A stretch of DNA of 16,002 bases from an uncultured Deferribacteraceae bacterium (GTDB lineage: Bacteria > Chrysiogenota > Deferribacteres > Deferribacterales > Mucispirillaceae): NCBI GenBank assembly GCA_947039055.1, contig CAMQYB010000020.1:1-16002 (forward strand), given 5' to 3'. Of the stretch, positions 7,531-14,092 are shown piece by piece. The first letter of the stretch is position 1. The number at the start of each line of letters is the position of its first letter. The translations under genes were made by a program, and so were the position numbers. The notes beneath the pieces were generated by a model, which saw only the letters and a list, made by a program, of their open reading frames with translations, was not told where the DNA came from and did no database searches.

Positions 7531-8443
7531 CATACTCTGCAATCATTAAGTCTTGTAGTCCCATTCCTTGCGATAGAAAGATAGTCAGATCTTTATCTGA
7601 GTTTCTTCCTTTACGAGTTCCAGCAACGACATCTCCAAGCTCAACAATTTCATTCCAATGCACTCTGCCTTTTTCAAGTGATGGTAGTAAATCTCCTGCT
7701 TCAACTTCAGCAACTTCCTTACTATCAACAGCTAGAACTTTTGCAGCTTCAATACTTTTTTCAGGTATTTCAGCTCTAATTAATGAGTTTGATCCAGCAC
7801 CATTTATATGTATACCACGATCTAAATTTAATTCATCATGAGTAAAAAGTGGTTTATTAGCCGTTGTAACAGTTGTAATAATATCCACATTCGATAGTAG
7901 TTCTTTAGGATCTGCAACTGCTTCAATATCTATATTTAATTTAGTAGACATTTTTGTTGCAAACGCTTCAGCACTTTCAATCTTTCTACTTGTAACATAA
8001 ACTTTTGACAATTTATGTGCTAACACAATAGCCTCTAACTGTGTTTCAGACTGCGAACCTGCACCGTATAACAACATAGTTGTTGCATCTTTCTTAGCCA
8101 TATACTTTGTTGCGATACCAGATGCTGCTCCTGTACGAAGTCTACCAATCTCATTAGCATCTAGCACAGCAAGAAGGTTGCCAGTTTCAGCACAGTGTAA
8201 ATACACCTTGAAAATAAGACCTGACCTGAACGATGTATATGCTTTATAACCAATAACATTTTTATATGGAATGGCTGCAGGAAGCAGATGAAGTGCTCCC
8301 TTTTTTATTCTCATTCTTTGTCTTACCATGTTGAAAGATTTTCCCTCTGCCATACTTTTAAATGCTTCTTCTGTTAATTCTAGAGTTGTATTCATATTAA
8401 GAAGAGATTTAACATCATCTTCAGTTAGATATATTGCTGACAT
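7481..8443 (-). CDS. Ornithine cyclodeaminase / mu-crystallin family enzyme
   Basis: This 320-aa NAD(P)-dependent enzyme of the OCD family is full length for the family. Visible landmarks are RQRMR (41-45), K67 in GYKAYTS, LLAVLDANEIGRLRTGAASG (90-109), the Rossmann turn GAGSQSETQ (127-135), GAGSNS (215-220), D240 in AVDSKE (the position of the catalytic Asp in bacterial OCD), and the C-terminal DLTIFLSQGMGLQDL. GAGGTG precedes the ATG by 4 nt. True OCD converts ornithine to proline plus ammonia, but relatives are alanine dehydrogenases, imine reductases or siderophore-precursor enzymes, and sequence alone does not separate them. proBA nearby makes a proline role attractive, but they are on the other strand with a separate promoter. 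Confidence 0.9.
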   Translation of the reverse strand: MSAIYLTEDDVKSLLNMNTTLELTEEAFKSMAEGKSFNMVRQRMRIKKGALHLLPAAIPYKNVIGYKAYTSFRSGLIFKVYLHCAETGNLLAVLDANEIGRLRTGAASGIATKYMAKKDATTMLLYGAGSQSETQLEAIVLAHKLSKVYVTSRKIESAEAFATKMSTKLNIDIEAVADPKELLSNVDIITTVTTANKPLFTHDELNLDRGIHINGAGSNSLIRAEIPEKSIEAAKVLAVDSKEVAEVEAGDLLPSLEKGRVHWNEIVELGDVVAGTRKGRNSDKDLTIFLSQGMGLQDLMIAEYVYKKALENKLGTNLPF

Positions 8444-8575
8444 AATTCACCTCGATTATTTTTATATAATTATTTATACTTTTAAACACGACACTTATAT
8501 CATATAGATAATTTTAAGCGTACTGATACCTAAAGGCTACAAAACGATATTTATAAGATTAAAATAGTTATACCA

Positions 8576-8621
8576 TTTTTTAACTTACTTATAAAAACTT
8601 TTAACTTACTGTATAAAAAAC
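8576..8621. repeat. 22-23-bp direct repeat just after the Rrf2 stop
   Basis: TTTTAACTTACTTATAAAAAC (ending 8598) is followed at once by TTTTAACTTACTGTATAAAAA plus AC (8599-8621), ending 2 bp from the Rrf2 stop codon. The rest of the gap from 8444 to 8575 holds the leader of the ornithine cyclodeaminase-family gene, with no clear promoter or terminator. Confidence 0.75.
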
Positions 8622-8623
8622 AT

Positions 8624-9043
8624 TTATTTTATTGCACAAAAATCTGCTTTTGAGATATCAGCAAGAGAGTAGGTTTTTAATTTTGCCTCTAAGCTGTTTT
8701 GAATATCTTGCCACATATGTGTTGCTTGACAGTTACAACTTGCTTCACACTCAAAATCTTTATCCATACAGTTATTGATATTAAGAGGACCGTCCACAAC
8801 GATAAATATCTCATATATCCCTATATCTTGAGGAGCTCTACCTAATCTAAATCCACCTTTTTTGCCTCTTTCTGATATTAAAATACCAGATTTAGCCAGA
8901 TTTTGAAGTATTTTACCTAAAAAACTATTAGGCACTGATATGATTTTCGCAAGATCTGAACGCATAAAAACTGAACCTTCAGGGAATTTTCCCATATGCA
9001 TTAATGCTCTTAAAGTATAATCAAATGCTCTCGTTATCCTCAT
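8624..9043 (-). CDS. Rrf2-family regulator with candidate Fe-S cysteines
   Basis: This 139-aa winged-helix repressor is the usual length for the family. The N-terminal HTH is typical (MRITRAFDYTLRALMHM, then the recognition region VPNSFLGKILQNLAKSGILISERGKKGGFRL). The effector segment has C92, C99, C103 and C105 plus H109 and a late C136. IscR and NsrR ligate a 2Fe-2S or 4Fe-4S cluster with three cysteines in this segment, so cluster or redox sensing is likely, but the spacing fits neither exactly. GGAGG at 10 nt from the ATG is slightly long spacing. It sits upstream of the ornithine cyclodeaminase-family gene on the same strand with a 180-bp gap, so co-transcription is possible. The signal could be iron, cysteine, NO or redox state. 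Confidence 0.9.
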   Translation of the reverse strand: MRITRAFDYTLRALMHMGKFPEGSVFMRSDLAKIISVPNSFLGKILQNLAKSGILISERGKKGGFRLGRAPQDIGIYEIFIVVDGPLNINNCMDKDFECEASCNCQATHMWQDIQNSLEAKLKTYSLADISKADFCAIK

Positions 9044-9083
9044 ACTGCTTTTGCCTCCGTAACTGTAATAACACAGTTTTAGT

Positions 9084-9113
9084 AGTCTATGTTAAATTAG
9101 ATTGATTTTCAAT
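9084..9113 (-). promoter_or_regulatory. Candidate promoter of the Rrf2 gene with overlapping dyad
   Basis: On the minus strand TTGAAA (complement of 9107-9112) and TAGACT (complement of 9084-9089) are spaced 17 nt. A perfect inverted repeat, ATTGA-TTT-TCAAT (9101-9113), covers the -35 element, where a self-regulating Rrf2 repressor could bind. The -10 matches consensus at only four of six positions. Confidence 0.4.
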
Positions 9114-9165
9114 ATTTATTTTACTATTGCTACTATAAATAATTACAATATAATAATTTAGGGGT

Positions 9166-9181
9166 ACTATACTATTATAGT
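9166..9181. promoter_or_regulatory. Short inverted repeat in the Rrf2/tRNA intergenic region
   Basis: ACTATA-CTAT-TATAGT is a perfect 6-bp dyad. A second small dyad, ATCAA-TAT-TTGAT, lies at 9218-9230. Both sit between the divergent Rrf2 gene and the tRNA promoter and are possible regulator sites, but short AT dyads are common in such DNA. Confidence 0.25.
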
Positions 9182-9302
9182 TTAATGATAAGTATTGACT
9201 ATACATTGACAGATGAAATCAATATTTGATCATATAACATAGTGAAAATATATTAAAATAATAGAATTAAAAAGATATATTAATATAGTTTGTATCTAGT
9301 TC

Positions 9303-9331
9303 TTGACAATTCTAAAAAAAAATATTATAAC
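9303..9331 (+). promoter_or_regulatory. Promoter of tRNA-Gln (and possibly proB)
   Basis: TTGACA (9303-9308), a 17-nt A-rich spacer and TATAAC (9326-9331) give a near-consensus sigma-70 promoter. The start would be near 9338, about 18 nt before the tRNA. No other convincing promoter is seen between here and proB. Confidence 0.75.
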
Positions 9332-9355
9332 TATCAACCTGTGGAACAAATAAAG

Positions 9356-9428
9356 TGGGGCATCGCCAAGTTGGCAAGGCACCGGTTTTTGGTACCGGCA
9401 TTCGGAGGTTCGAATCCTTCTGCCCCAG
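9356..9428 (+). tRNA. tRNA-Gln (anticodon UUG)
   Basis: A complete cloverleaf is present. The acceptor TGGGGCA (9356-9362) pairs with TGCCCCA (9421-9427), with discriminator G at 9428. The D stem is GCC/GGC. The anticodon stem CCGGT/ACCGG has the loop TTTTGGT, giving anticodon TTG. The T arm is GGAGG-TTCGAAT-CCTTC with one G-T pair. The body closely resembles bacterial glutamine tRNAs. The CCA end is not encoded (GTCT follows), so it must be added after processing. Seven T follow at 9431-9437. Confidence 0.97.
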
Positions 9429-9469
9429 TCTTTTTTTCCCAATACATAAAATTTTCCTGTATATAAAAT

Positions 9470-10627
9470 ATGAACAATATATCAAACATCAATAAATTAA
9501 TAATCAAAATCGGGAGTTCTGTCATATCTGACGCAACTCTTGGCATAAACTATAACTTCATCACTGAACTATCTAATAAAATATCTGAACTTAAAAAAAG
9601 TATACCTAATATTGTTATCGTATCATCAGGATCTGTCGCAGCTGGATTTAGATTATTAGGATTTGAAGCACGTCCTACAAAAATAATAGATAAACAAGCA
9701 TCAGCTGCTGTTGGACAAGCAAGACTTATCCAAGCATACGATAACGCTTTTAAAGATCACAACATAAGTGTAGCACAGATATTGATAACTAAAGATGATC
9801 TATCTAACAGAAAAAGATTTCTCAACGCTAAGAGAGCGATTATGAGGTTATTAGAGTTAGGTGTCATACCTATCATCAATGAGAATGATACTATACTTGT
9901 TGATGAATTAAAATATATAGAATCTTTTGGTGATAACGATAATCTTTCAGCACTTGTTGCCTCTATGATTGATGCGTCATTACTACTTATTTTATCAGAT
10001 GTTGATGGTGTATATGATGATAATCCGAATACGAATATCAATGCACATATCATTCATGATATAGATAAAATTGATAAAGATATTTTGAACTTTACGAGTG
10101 CGGTAAGTAGTAGCACATCTGTTGGCAGTGGTGGTATGCGATATAAATTACTTGCTGCAAAAAAAGCGTGTATGATCGGTTGTGATGTTGCTATTATAAA
10201 CGGACAAGATATTACTAATATTGATAAATTGTTTAACGGTGAAGAGGTTGGAACATACATACACTCTCAAAACGGTAAGAAGTCGAAAGGGTTGTTGAAT
10301 AACAAAAAGTTTTGGATAGAGAATGCAGCTATACCAAGAGGTGGAATTGTTATAGATTTAGGTGCTGTAAATGCACTTAAAAACAGTTCTAGGTCGCTTC
10401 TTGCTAAAGGTATTATTGATGTTAAGGGTAGGTTTAATAAAGATGATGTCGTATCAGTTTTTGATATTGATAATGTTGAAATAGCAAGAGGTAAGAGTAG
10501 GTATACATCAGTTGAGATAGTAAAGATTAAACAGAAAAACTCAAATGAAATAGAAAATATACTTGGATATAATACATCAGATGAAATTATTCATCGTGAT
10601 GATCTTATCATACTACTAGACATATAG
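9470..10627 (+). CDS. proB: Glutamate 5-kinase
   Basis: This 385-aa enzyme phosphorylates the gamma-carboxyl of glutamate, the first and usually proline-inhibited step of proline synthesis. Its amino-acid-kinase domain shows KIGSS (13-17), VSSGSVAAG (51-59), QASAAVGQ (76-83), NENDT (138-142), FGDNDNLSA (153-161), LSDVDGVYDDNP (175-186) and GSGGMRYKLLAAKKA (219-233; most relatives have GTGGM). Residues about 285-380 form the C-terminal PUA domain, ending with the typical HRDDLIIL. The ATG lies 41 nt after tRNA-Gln and has no Shine-Dalgarno, so translation probably starts on an unstructured AU-rich leader left after tRNA processing. It is followed by a 121-bp gap and proA. Confidence 0.96.
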   Translation: MNNISNINKLIIKIGSSVISDATLGINYNFITELSNKISELKKSIPNIVIVSSGSVAAGFRLLGFEARPTKIIDKQASAAVGQARLIQAYDNAFKDHNISVAQILITKDDLSNRKRFLNAKRAIMRLLELGVIPIINENDTILVDELKYIESFGDNDNLSALVASMIDASLLLILSDVDGVYDDNPNTNINAHIIHDIDKIDKDILNFTSAVSSSTSVGSGGMRYKLLAAKKACMIGCDVAIINGQDITNIDKLFNGEEVGTYIHSQNGKKSKGLLNNKKFWIENAAIPRGGIVIDLGAVNALKNSSRSLLAKGIIDVKGRFNKDDVVSVFDIDNVEIARGKSRYTSVEIVKIKQKNSNEIENILGYNTSDEIIHRDDLIILLDI

Positions 10628-10748
10628 TAGTTTTTATCTATAAATAATAGTTTTATGTTGCAATTTACATCTAAAATATCTTACTATATAAGTTGGATAT
10701 TTTTTTAGGTTGTAAAAAAGAGATAAAGGTGTACATTTATATAAGATT

Positions 10749-12002
10749 ATGAACGAAGAACAGTTAGAAGAAATATTTACACAAATAAAAAAATTGAGAC
10801 CTCTAATCGCAGATCTACCTGCTCAGGTGAGAAATAAGATAATCTTTAATATCTCTGGAAAAATAGATGAGAATAGAGAAGAGTTGATCGACGCCAATAG
10901 TTATGATCTAAAAGAAGCTGAAAAAAGTGGATTACAAAGATCTTTTATTGATAGACTTAGAATAGATAATAAAGTTATCGACTCTATGATAAAATCGCTA
11001 AATGAAATAGCTTTTCAACCTGATTTTCTAGGGGAAGTTTTAGAAGGTAGCGTTAGACCTAATGGACTTATAATAAATAAAGTTAGAGTGCCTATCGGTG
11101 TTATAGCTATTATATATGAGTCACGTCCAAGTGTAACTGTCGATACGGCGGCTCTTGCGATCAAATCAGGCAATTGTATCATCTTAAAAGGCGGTAAAGA
11201 GGCGATAAACTCAAATAGGTACCTTGTGTCATTAATTCATGCAGCTTTAACTGATGAAGACATACCTCCTGATGTAGTATATTTTCTAAGTAATAACAAG
11301 AGAGAGTTATTAATACAGCTCCTTAAATCTAAAAGTAATATAGATATGATAATTCCACGTGGTGGAAAAAGTTTGATAAATTTTGTTACAGAGAACTCTC
11401 TTATTCCAGTAGTTAAACACGATGCTGGATTATGTCATGTTTATGTCGATAAATTCGCTAATAGAGAGATGGCATCACAGATAATTTTTAACTCTAAACT
11501 TGGCAATGTGTCTGCTTGTAACGCTTTAGAAACTCTGCTTGTGCATAAAGATATTGCATCACATATTCTGCCAACTATTGAAACGATGCTTAAATCAGTA
11601 AATGTTGATCTTAGAGTTTGCGATATAGCACAATTATATATTGAAGATTGTAGACCAGCTATTGAAGAAGATTGGGAAACAGAGTACCTTGATAAAATAT
11701 TGTCTATCAAAGTTGTTGATGGAATAGATGCAGCTATTGAACATATTGAAAAATATAGCACAGGACATAGTGAGTGTATCGTAACTGAAAGTTATACTAA
11801 CGCTCAAAAGTTCTTAAATAAAGTTGATGCAGCTGTTGTATATGTTAACGCATCAACACGTTTTACAGATGGTGGCGAGTTTGGACTTGGAGCCGAAATA
11901 GGCATATCAACCCAAAAACTTCATGCACGAGGCCCTATGGGTGCAAAAGATCTTACTACTATAAAGTATCAGGTATACGGAAGGGGGCAATTAAGAGAAT
12001 GA
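10749..12002 (+). CDS. proA: Gamma-glutamyl phosphate reductase
   Basis: This 417-aa NADPH-dependent enzyme reduces glutamyl-5-phosphate, the ProB product, to glutamate-5-semialdehyde, which cyclises to pyrroline-5-carboxylate. The aldehyde-dehydrogenase fold is evident: VPIGVIAIIYESRP (114-127), IKSGNCIILKGGKEA (138-152), IIPRGGKSLI (201-210), the catalytic C257 in VSACNALETLLVH, and the C-terminal NASTRFTDGGEFGLGAEIGISTQKLHARGPMG. The only purine-rich Shine-Dalgarno-like stretch (AAAGGTG, 10725-10731) is 17 nt from the ATG, and no in-frame start lies closer, so initiation looks weak or unusual. Its stop overlaps the nadD start (ATGA at 11999-12002). Confidence 0.96.
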   Translation: MNEEQLEEIFTQIKKLRPLIADLPAQVRNKIIFNISGKIDENREELIDANSYDLKEAEKSGLQRSFIDRLRIDNKVIDSMIKSLNEIAFQPDFLGEVLEGSVRPNGLIINKVRVPIGVIAIIYESRPSVTVDTAALAIKSGNCIILKGGKEAINSNRYLVSLIHAALTDEDIPPDVVYFLSNNKRELLIQLLKSKSNIDMIIPRGGKSLINFVTENSLIPVVKHDAGLCHVYVDKFANREMASQIIFNSKLGNVSACNALETLLVHKDIASHILPTIETMLKSVNVDLRVCDIAQLYIEDCRPAIEEDWETEYLDKILSIKVVDGIDAAIEHIEKYSTGHSECIVTESYTNAQKFLNKVDAAVVYVNASTRFTDGGEFGLGAEIGISTQKLHARGPMGAKDLTTIKYQVYGRGQLRE

Positions 12003-12601
12003 GAAACAAAATAGCAGTTTATGGTGGCGGATTTGATCCTATACATAACGGACATATTGAAATAGTACAAATATTGCTTGAAAAATATCAAATGGATAAA
12101 GTATATATTGTGCCAACTGTAGTGCCTCCACATAAAAGTGGATTAGTTGCTCCAATAAAAGATAGAATAAAAATGATCTTTCTAGCAGTAGATAGATTAA
12201 GTAGGAATATCGTTGTTTCAGATTATGAACTAAGAAATGTTGCGACATCTTACACTATTACAACTATGAAATATTTTAGAAAAAAATATCCAAATGATGA
12301 CTTGTTTTTTATTACTGGAAGTGATATCTTTTCAACAATTAAAACTTGGCATAAATATTCAGAACTACTTCACATAACTAAGTTTATAGTTTTTCAAAGA
12401 GATAAATACTCAGAATCTTTTCTTGAAGAAAACGTAGGGCTTTTATATATTGATTGGGTGCAAGAGGGAGCTGTGATATTTGATGATAGTAAAATTTCTC
12501 CAATTTCTAGCACAGATATGAGAGCTTATCCAAAAAATGACTATTTAGATGAAGGCGTGTTCAAATATATACAGACAAATAATTTATACAATACAATATA
12601 A
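11999..12601 (+). CDS. nadD: Nicotinate-nucleotide adenylyltransferase
   Basis: This 200-aa enzyme adenylates nicotinate mononucleotide to deamido-NAD in NAD synthesis. The nucleotidyltransferase motif GGGFDPIHNGH (9-19) carries the HxGH-type ATP site (here H16-N-G-H19). ITGSD (105-109), the W117 region and the SPISSTDMR motif (167-175) are all typical of NadD. The start overlaps the proA stop by 4 bp, so the two are translationally coupled, and AAGAGA sits just upstream. Its TAA stop at 12599 is in the same frame as rsfS, separated by nine sense codons from the proposed rsfS start. Confidence 0.95.
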   Translation: MRNKIAVYGGGFDPIHNGHIEIVQILLEKYQMDKVYIVPTVVPPHKSGLVAPIKDRIKMIFLAVDRLSRNIVVSDYELRNVATSYTITTMKYFRKKYPNDDLFFITGSDIFSTIKTWHKYSELLHITKFIVFQRDKYSESFLEENVGLLYIDWVQEGAVIFDDSKISPISSTDMRAYPKNDYLDEGVFKYIQTNNLYNTI

Positions 12602-12628
12602 TATATTAATAAAGAAGGAGTAATCGAT

Positions 12629-12961
12629 ATTAAATCAATAGAATTAGCAAAGAAAATAAGAGAGTTTTTAGAGGATAAAATAGCAAAAGATACAGTTATA
12701 TTTGAAATAGCACCTATGTCATCTCTTGCAGATTATTTTATTATAGCAACAGGATCAGCAGATACCCACGTAAAGGCTATTGCTGAATATTTTATGGTAG
12801 AATTGAAGAAAGAAGGCATTATGCCTGCGTTCCATGAAGGGCTTCAATCGGGTGTATGGGTTTGTGTTGATTACTCTGATGTTATCGTGCATATTATGAG
12901 AGAAGATGAACGTGAATTCTACGATCTTGAGTCTATTTGGGGTGGATCTAAAAAGATTTAA
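12629..12961 (+). CDS. rsfS: Ribosomal silencing factor RsfS, apparent ATT start
   Basis: RsfS binds ribosomal protein L14 on the large subunit and blocks subunit joining under starvation. The protein would be 110 aa from the ATT at 12629: (M)KSIELAKKIREFLEDK..., closely matching the family N-terminus MDSKELAKKI. The core follows: SSLADYFIIATGSADTHVKAIAEY, GLQSGVWVCVDYSDVIVHIM and EFYDLESIWG. The first ATG in this frame (12716) would give only 81 aa and delete the conserved first helix. Between the nadD stop (12599-12601) and that ATG there is no ATG, GTG or TTG in frame. AAGGAG (12615-12620) is spaced 8 nt from the ATT. It is last in the proB-proA-nadD-rsfS series, 27 nt after nadD. Confidence 0.88.
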   Translation: MKSIELAKKIREFLEDKIAKDTVIFEIAPMSSLADYFIIATGSADTHVKAIAEYFMVELKKEGIMPAFHEGLQSGVWVCVDYSDVIVHIMREDEREFYDLESIWGGSKKI

Positions 12962-12976
12962 TTGTTAAAATATATA

Positions 12977-13034
12977 TATAGGTAATACGTAATTTTTCAC
13001 ATATATTATGTACTATAATTACATATTACCTATA
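12977..13034. terminator. Long hairpin between convergent rsfS and the endolysin gene
   Basis: The arms 12977-12993 and 13018-13034 pair over 17 positions with a single mismatch (outer part TATAGGTAATA / TATTACCTATA). The 24-nt loop contains a smaller ACATA/TATGT hairpin. It lies where two transcripts meet, so a bidirectional terminator is plausible, but neither side has a proper T-run. A recombination or protein-binding site is the alternative. The rest of the 314-bp gap has a TGATACA/TGTATCA inverted repeat (13044-13077) and paired copies of TATTTAATTAAAA (13081, 13128) and ACCCATCAT (13095, 13118). Confidence 0.5.
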
Positions 13035-13275
13035 CTAACTTTATGATACACAATTTATTAGATTAATTATTGTATCAACTTATTTAATTAAAATACCCAT
13101 CATTAATCTACTCAAAAACCCATCATCTATTTAATTAAAACAAGTTACGAAATTATCTAAAACCAAGTGTTAATTAACTTCTATACACACCATCAATTAT
13201 TTATAAACTGAGTAGTTTTTTATTTTCTTTAGATCTTTTTTAAACAGTAATATGAGTTCCGTATATCTATAGATG

Positions 13276-13614
13276 CTATATATCCATTTCAAAATGTGGA
13301 GTATCTGTAAACGATTTAAAATGTCCACCCCAACGATTATGTTTATCTAACGACTCCCAATAAGTACCCAATTCTTTAAGCTGTTTTTTACTCAAAATAA
13401 GTTTAGCTTTTTTGAAAAAGTATATATCTGCTGCTAAAGATTTAAGGTGTAGAGAGTTCATTGTTTTTGAAACACCTAGTTTTACGTATTGTTGTTGCTG
13501 GTAAGAAGTTCTCTCAACTTCTCGTAATCGCACCGTATATCCAAGTGTTACAGAATGCTGGATCAGTTTAGATAAATTGTATGTAAAAACCTCTTGTGCT
13601 TCACCTAATTTCAT
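13276..13614 (-). CDS. Phage endolysin, M15-type peptidase
   Basis: This 112-aa zinc peptidase is predicted to cut peptidoglycan peptide cross-bridges. It has the short phage form of the M15 (VanY / L-alanyl-D-glutamate peptidase) fold: an RxxEVERTxxQQ opening, the zinc motif NSLHLKSLAADIYF with H56 and D63, W95-GG, and DTPHFEM with the third ligand H107 and acid E109. There is no signal peptide, so it needs a holin for access to the wall, and one lies two genes upstream of the spanin pair. The start overlaps the end of the o-spanin gene by 14 bp, with GGAG about 8 nt ahead. It is the last gene of the minus-strand lysis series. Confidence 0.9.
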   Translation of the reverse strand: MKLGEAQEVFTYNLSKLIQHSVTLGYTVRLREVERTSYQQQQYVKLGVSKTMNSLHLKSLAADIYFFKKAKLILSKKQLKELGTYWESLDKHNRWGGHFKSFTDTPHFEMDI

Positions 13615-13903
13615 TAATATACTCCATGTAAATTTTTATCATTTGCTCATAAATTTCTGTACTGCTTTTACAGAAAACCAACCTCTCTTTTAGTAAATCA
13701 AAATTAAAATTATCGTAACAATACATACCATCAGCCACACTTTCAATAAATTTAATTTCAGGAAATACAGGTTTTTCTACAGGGTATAATTTAGGACATT
13801 TAGAAATAATAATCTGTCTACTGCAAGAAAGTTGAAGAGATAGAAGTATTAAAATCACAACTATTATTAAACTACCATTTACTATGCGGATCATGATTTT
13901 CAC
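13601..13903 (-). CDS. Outer-membrane spanin-like lipoprotein (Rz1/LysC type)
   Basis: This 100-aa protein has a hydrophobic leader (about residues 5-26) and a cysteine at C27 (LSLQLSCS) as the presumed lipidation site. The -3 position is Gln, so the lipobox is not canonical. The mature part starts with a basic stretch, then SKCPKLYPVEKPVFPE, a proline-rich section of the o-spanin kind. It ends in a helical segment with a further Cys (LVFCKSSTEIYEQMIKIYMEYI), as in LysC-like o-spanins. Its first 32 bp overlap the i-spanin gene in another frame, a hallmark of Rz/Rz1 pairs. It should span to the i-spanin and fuse the inner and outer membranes during lysis. Confidence 0.72.
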   Translation of the reverse strand: MKIMIRIVNGSLIIVVILILLSLQLSCSRQIIISKCPKLYPVEKPVFPEIKFIESVADGMYCYDNFNFDLLKERLVFCKSSTEIYEQMIKIYMEYINEIR

Positions 13904-14087
13904 CTTTTTTCAAACTATCATTTAATTGTAATATTTTTCTTTCCACCTCACTTTTCTTTTCAATTTCTTCAACTAGTCTTTCCTTCTCTTTGATTTTTTT
14001 ATTTTTTCCGATTACTACAATTAAGGATATTACACCAACTAAAATTGTGTTTGTAATCGATAAAATTATTGTTAAATATTTATGCAT
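13872..14087 (-). CDS. Inner-membrane spanin-like protein (Rz type)
   Basis: This 71-aa protein has one N-terminal transmembrane helix (about 5-27) followed by a highly charged coiled-coil helix (about 28-61, KNKKIKEKERLVEEIEKK...). That is the N-in, C-out layout of an i-spanin, though it is shorter than classical Rz. It sits 5 nt after the holin gene and overlaps the lipoprotein gene at its 3' end. I see no strong Shine-Dalgarno, so it probably relies on coupling to the holin gene. The call rests on topology and position, not on sequence motifs. Confidence 0.62.
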   Translation of the reverse strand: MHKYLTIILSITNTILVGVISLIVVIGKNKKIKEKERLVEEIEKKSEVERKILQLNDSLKKGENHDPHSKW

Positions 14088-14092
14088 AATAT

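Noticed and set aside
7481..8443. Firm assignment as ornithine cyclodeaminase with a gene symbol
   Set aside because: The family includes alanine dehydrogenases and other imine reductases, and the visible residues do not separate them.
9356..9428. tRNA-Gln as the prophage attachment site
   Set aside because: The phage module ends about 3.9 kb away beyond intact proB-proA-nadD-rsfS, and I see no copy of the tRNA 3' end near 13000.
9334..9546. Minus-strand ORF of 70 aa overlapping tRNA-Gln
   Set aside because: It is a translation of the complement of the tRNA (the familiar EGFEPPNAGTKNRCLANLA-type artefact), not a gene.
12716..12961. rsfS starting at the first ATG (81 aa)
   Set aside because: This start removes the conserved N-terminal helix and has no ribosome site; the ATT at 12629 has both.
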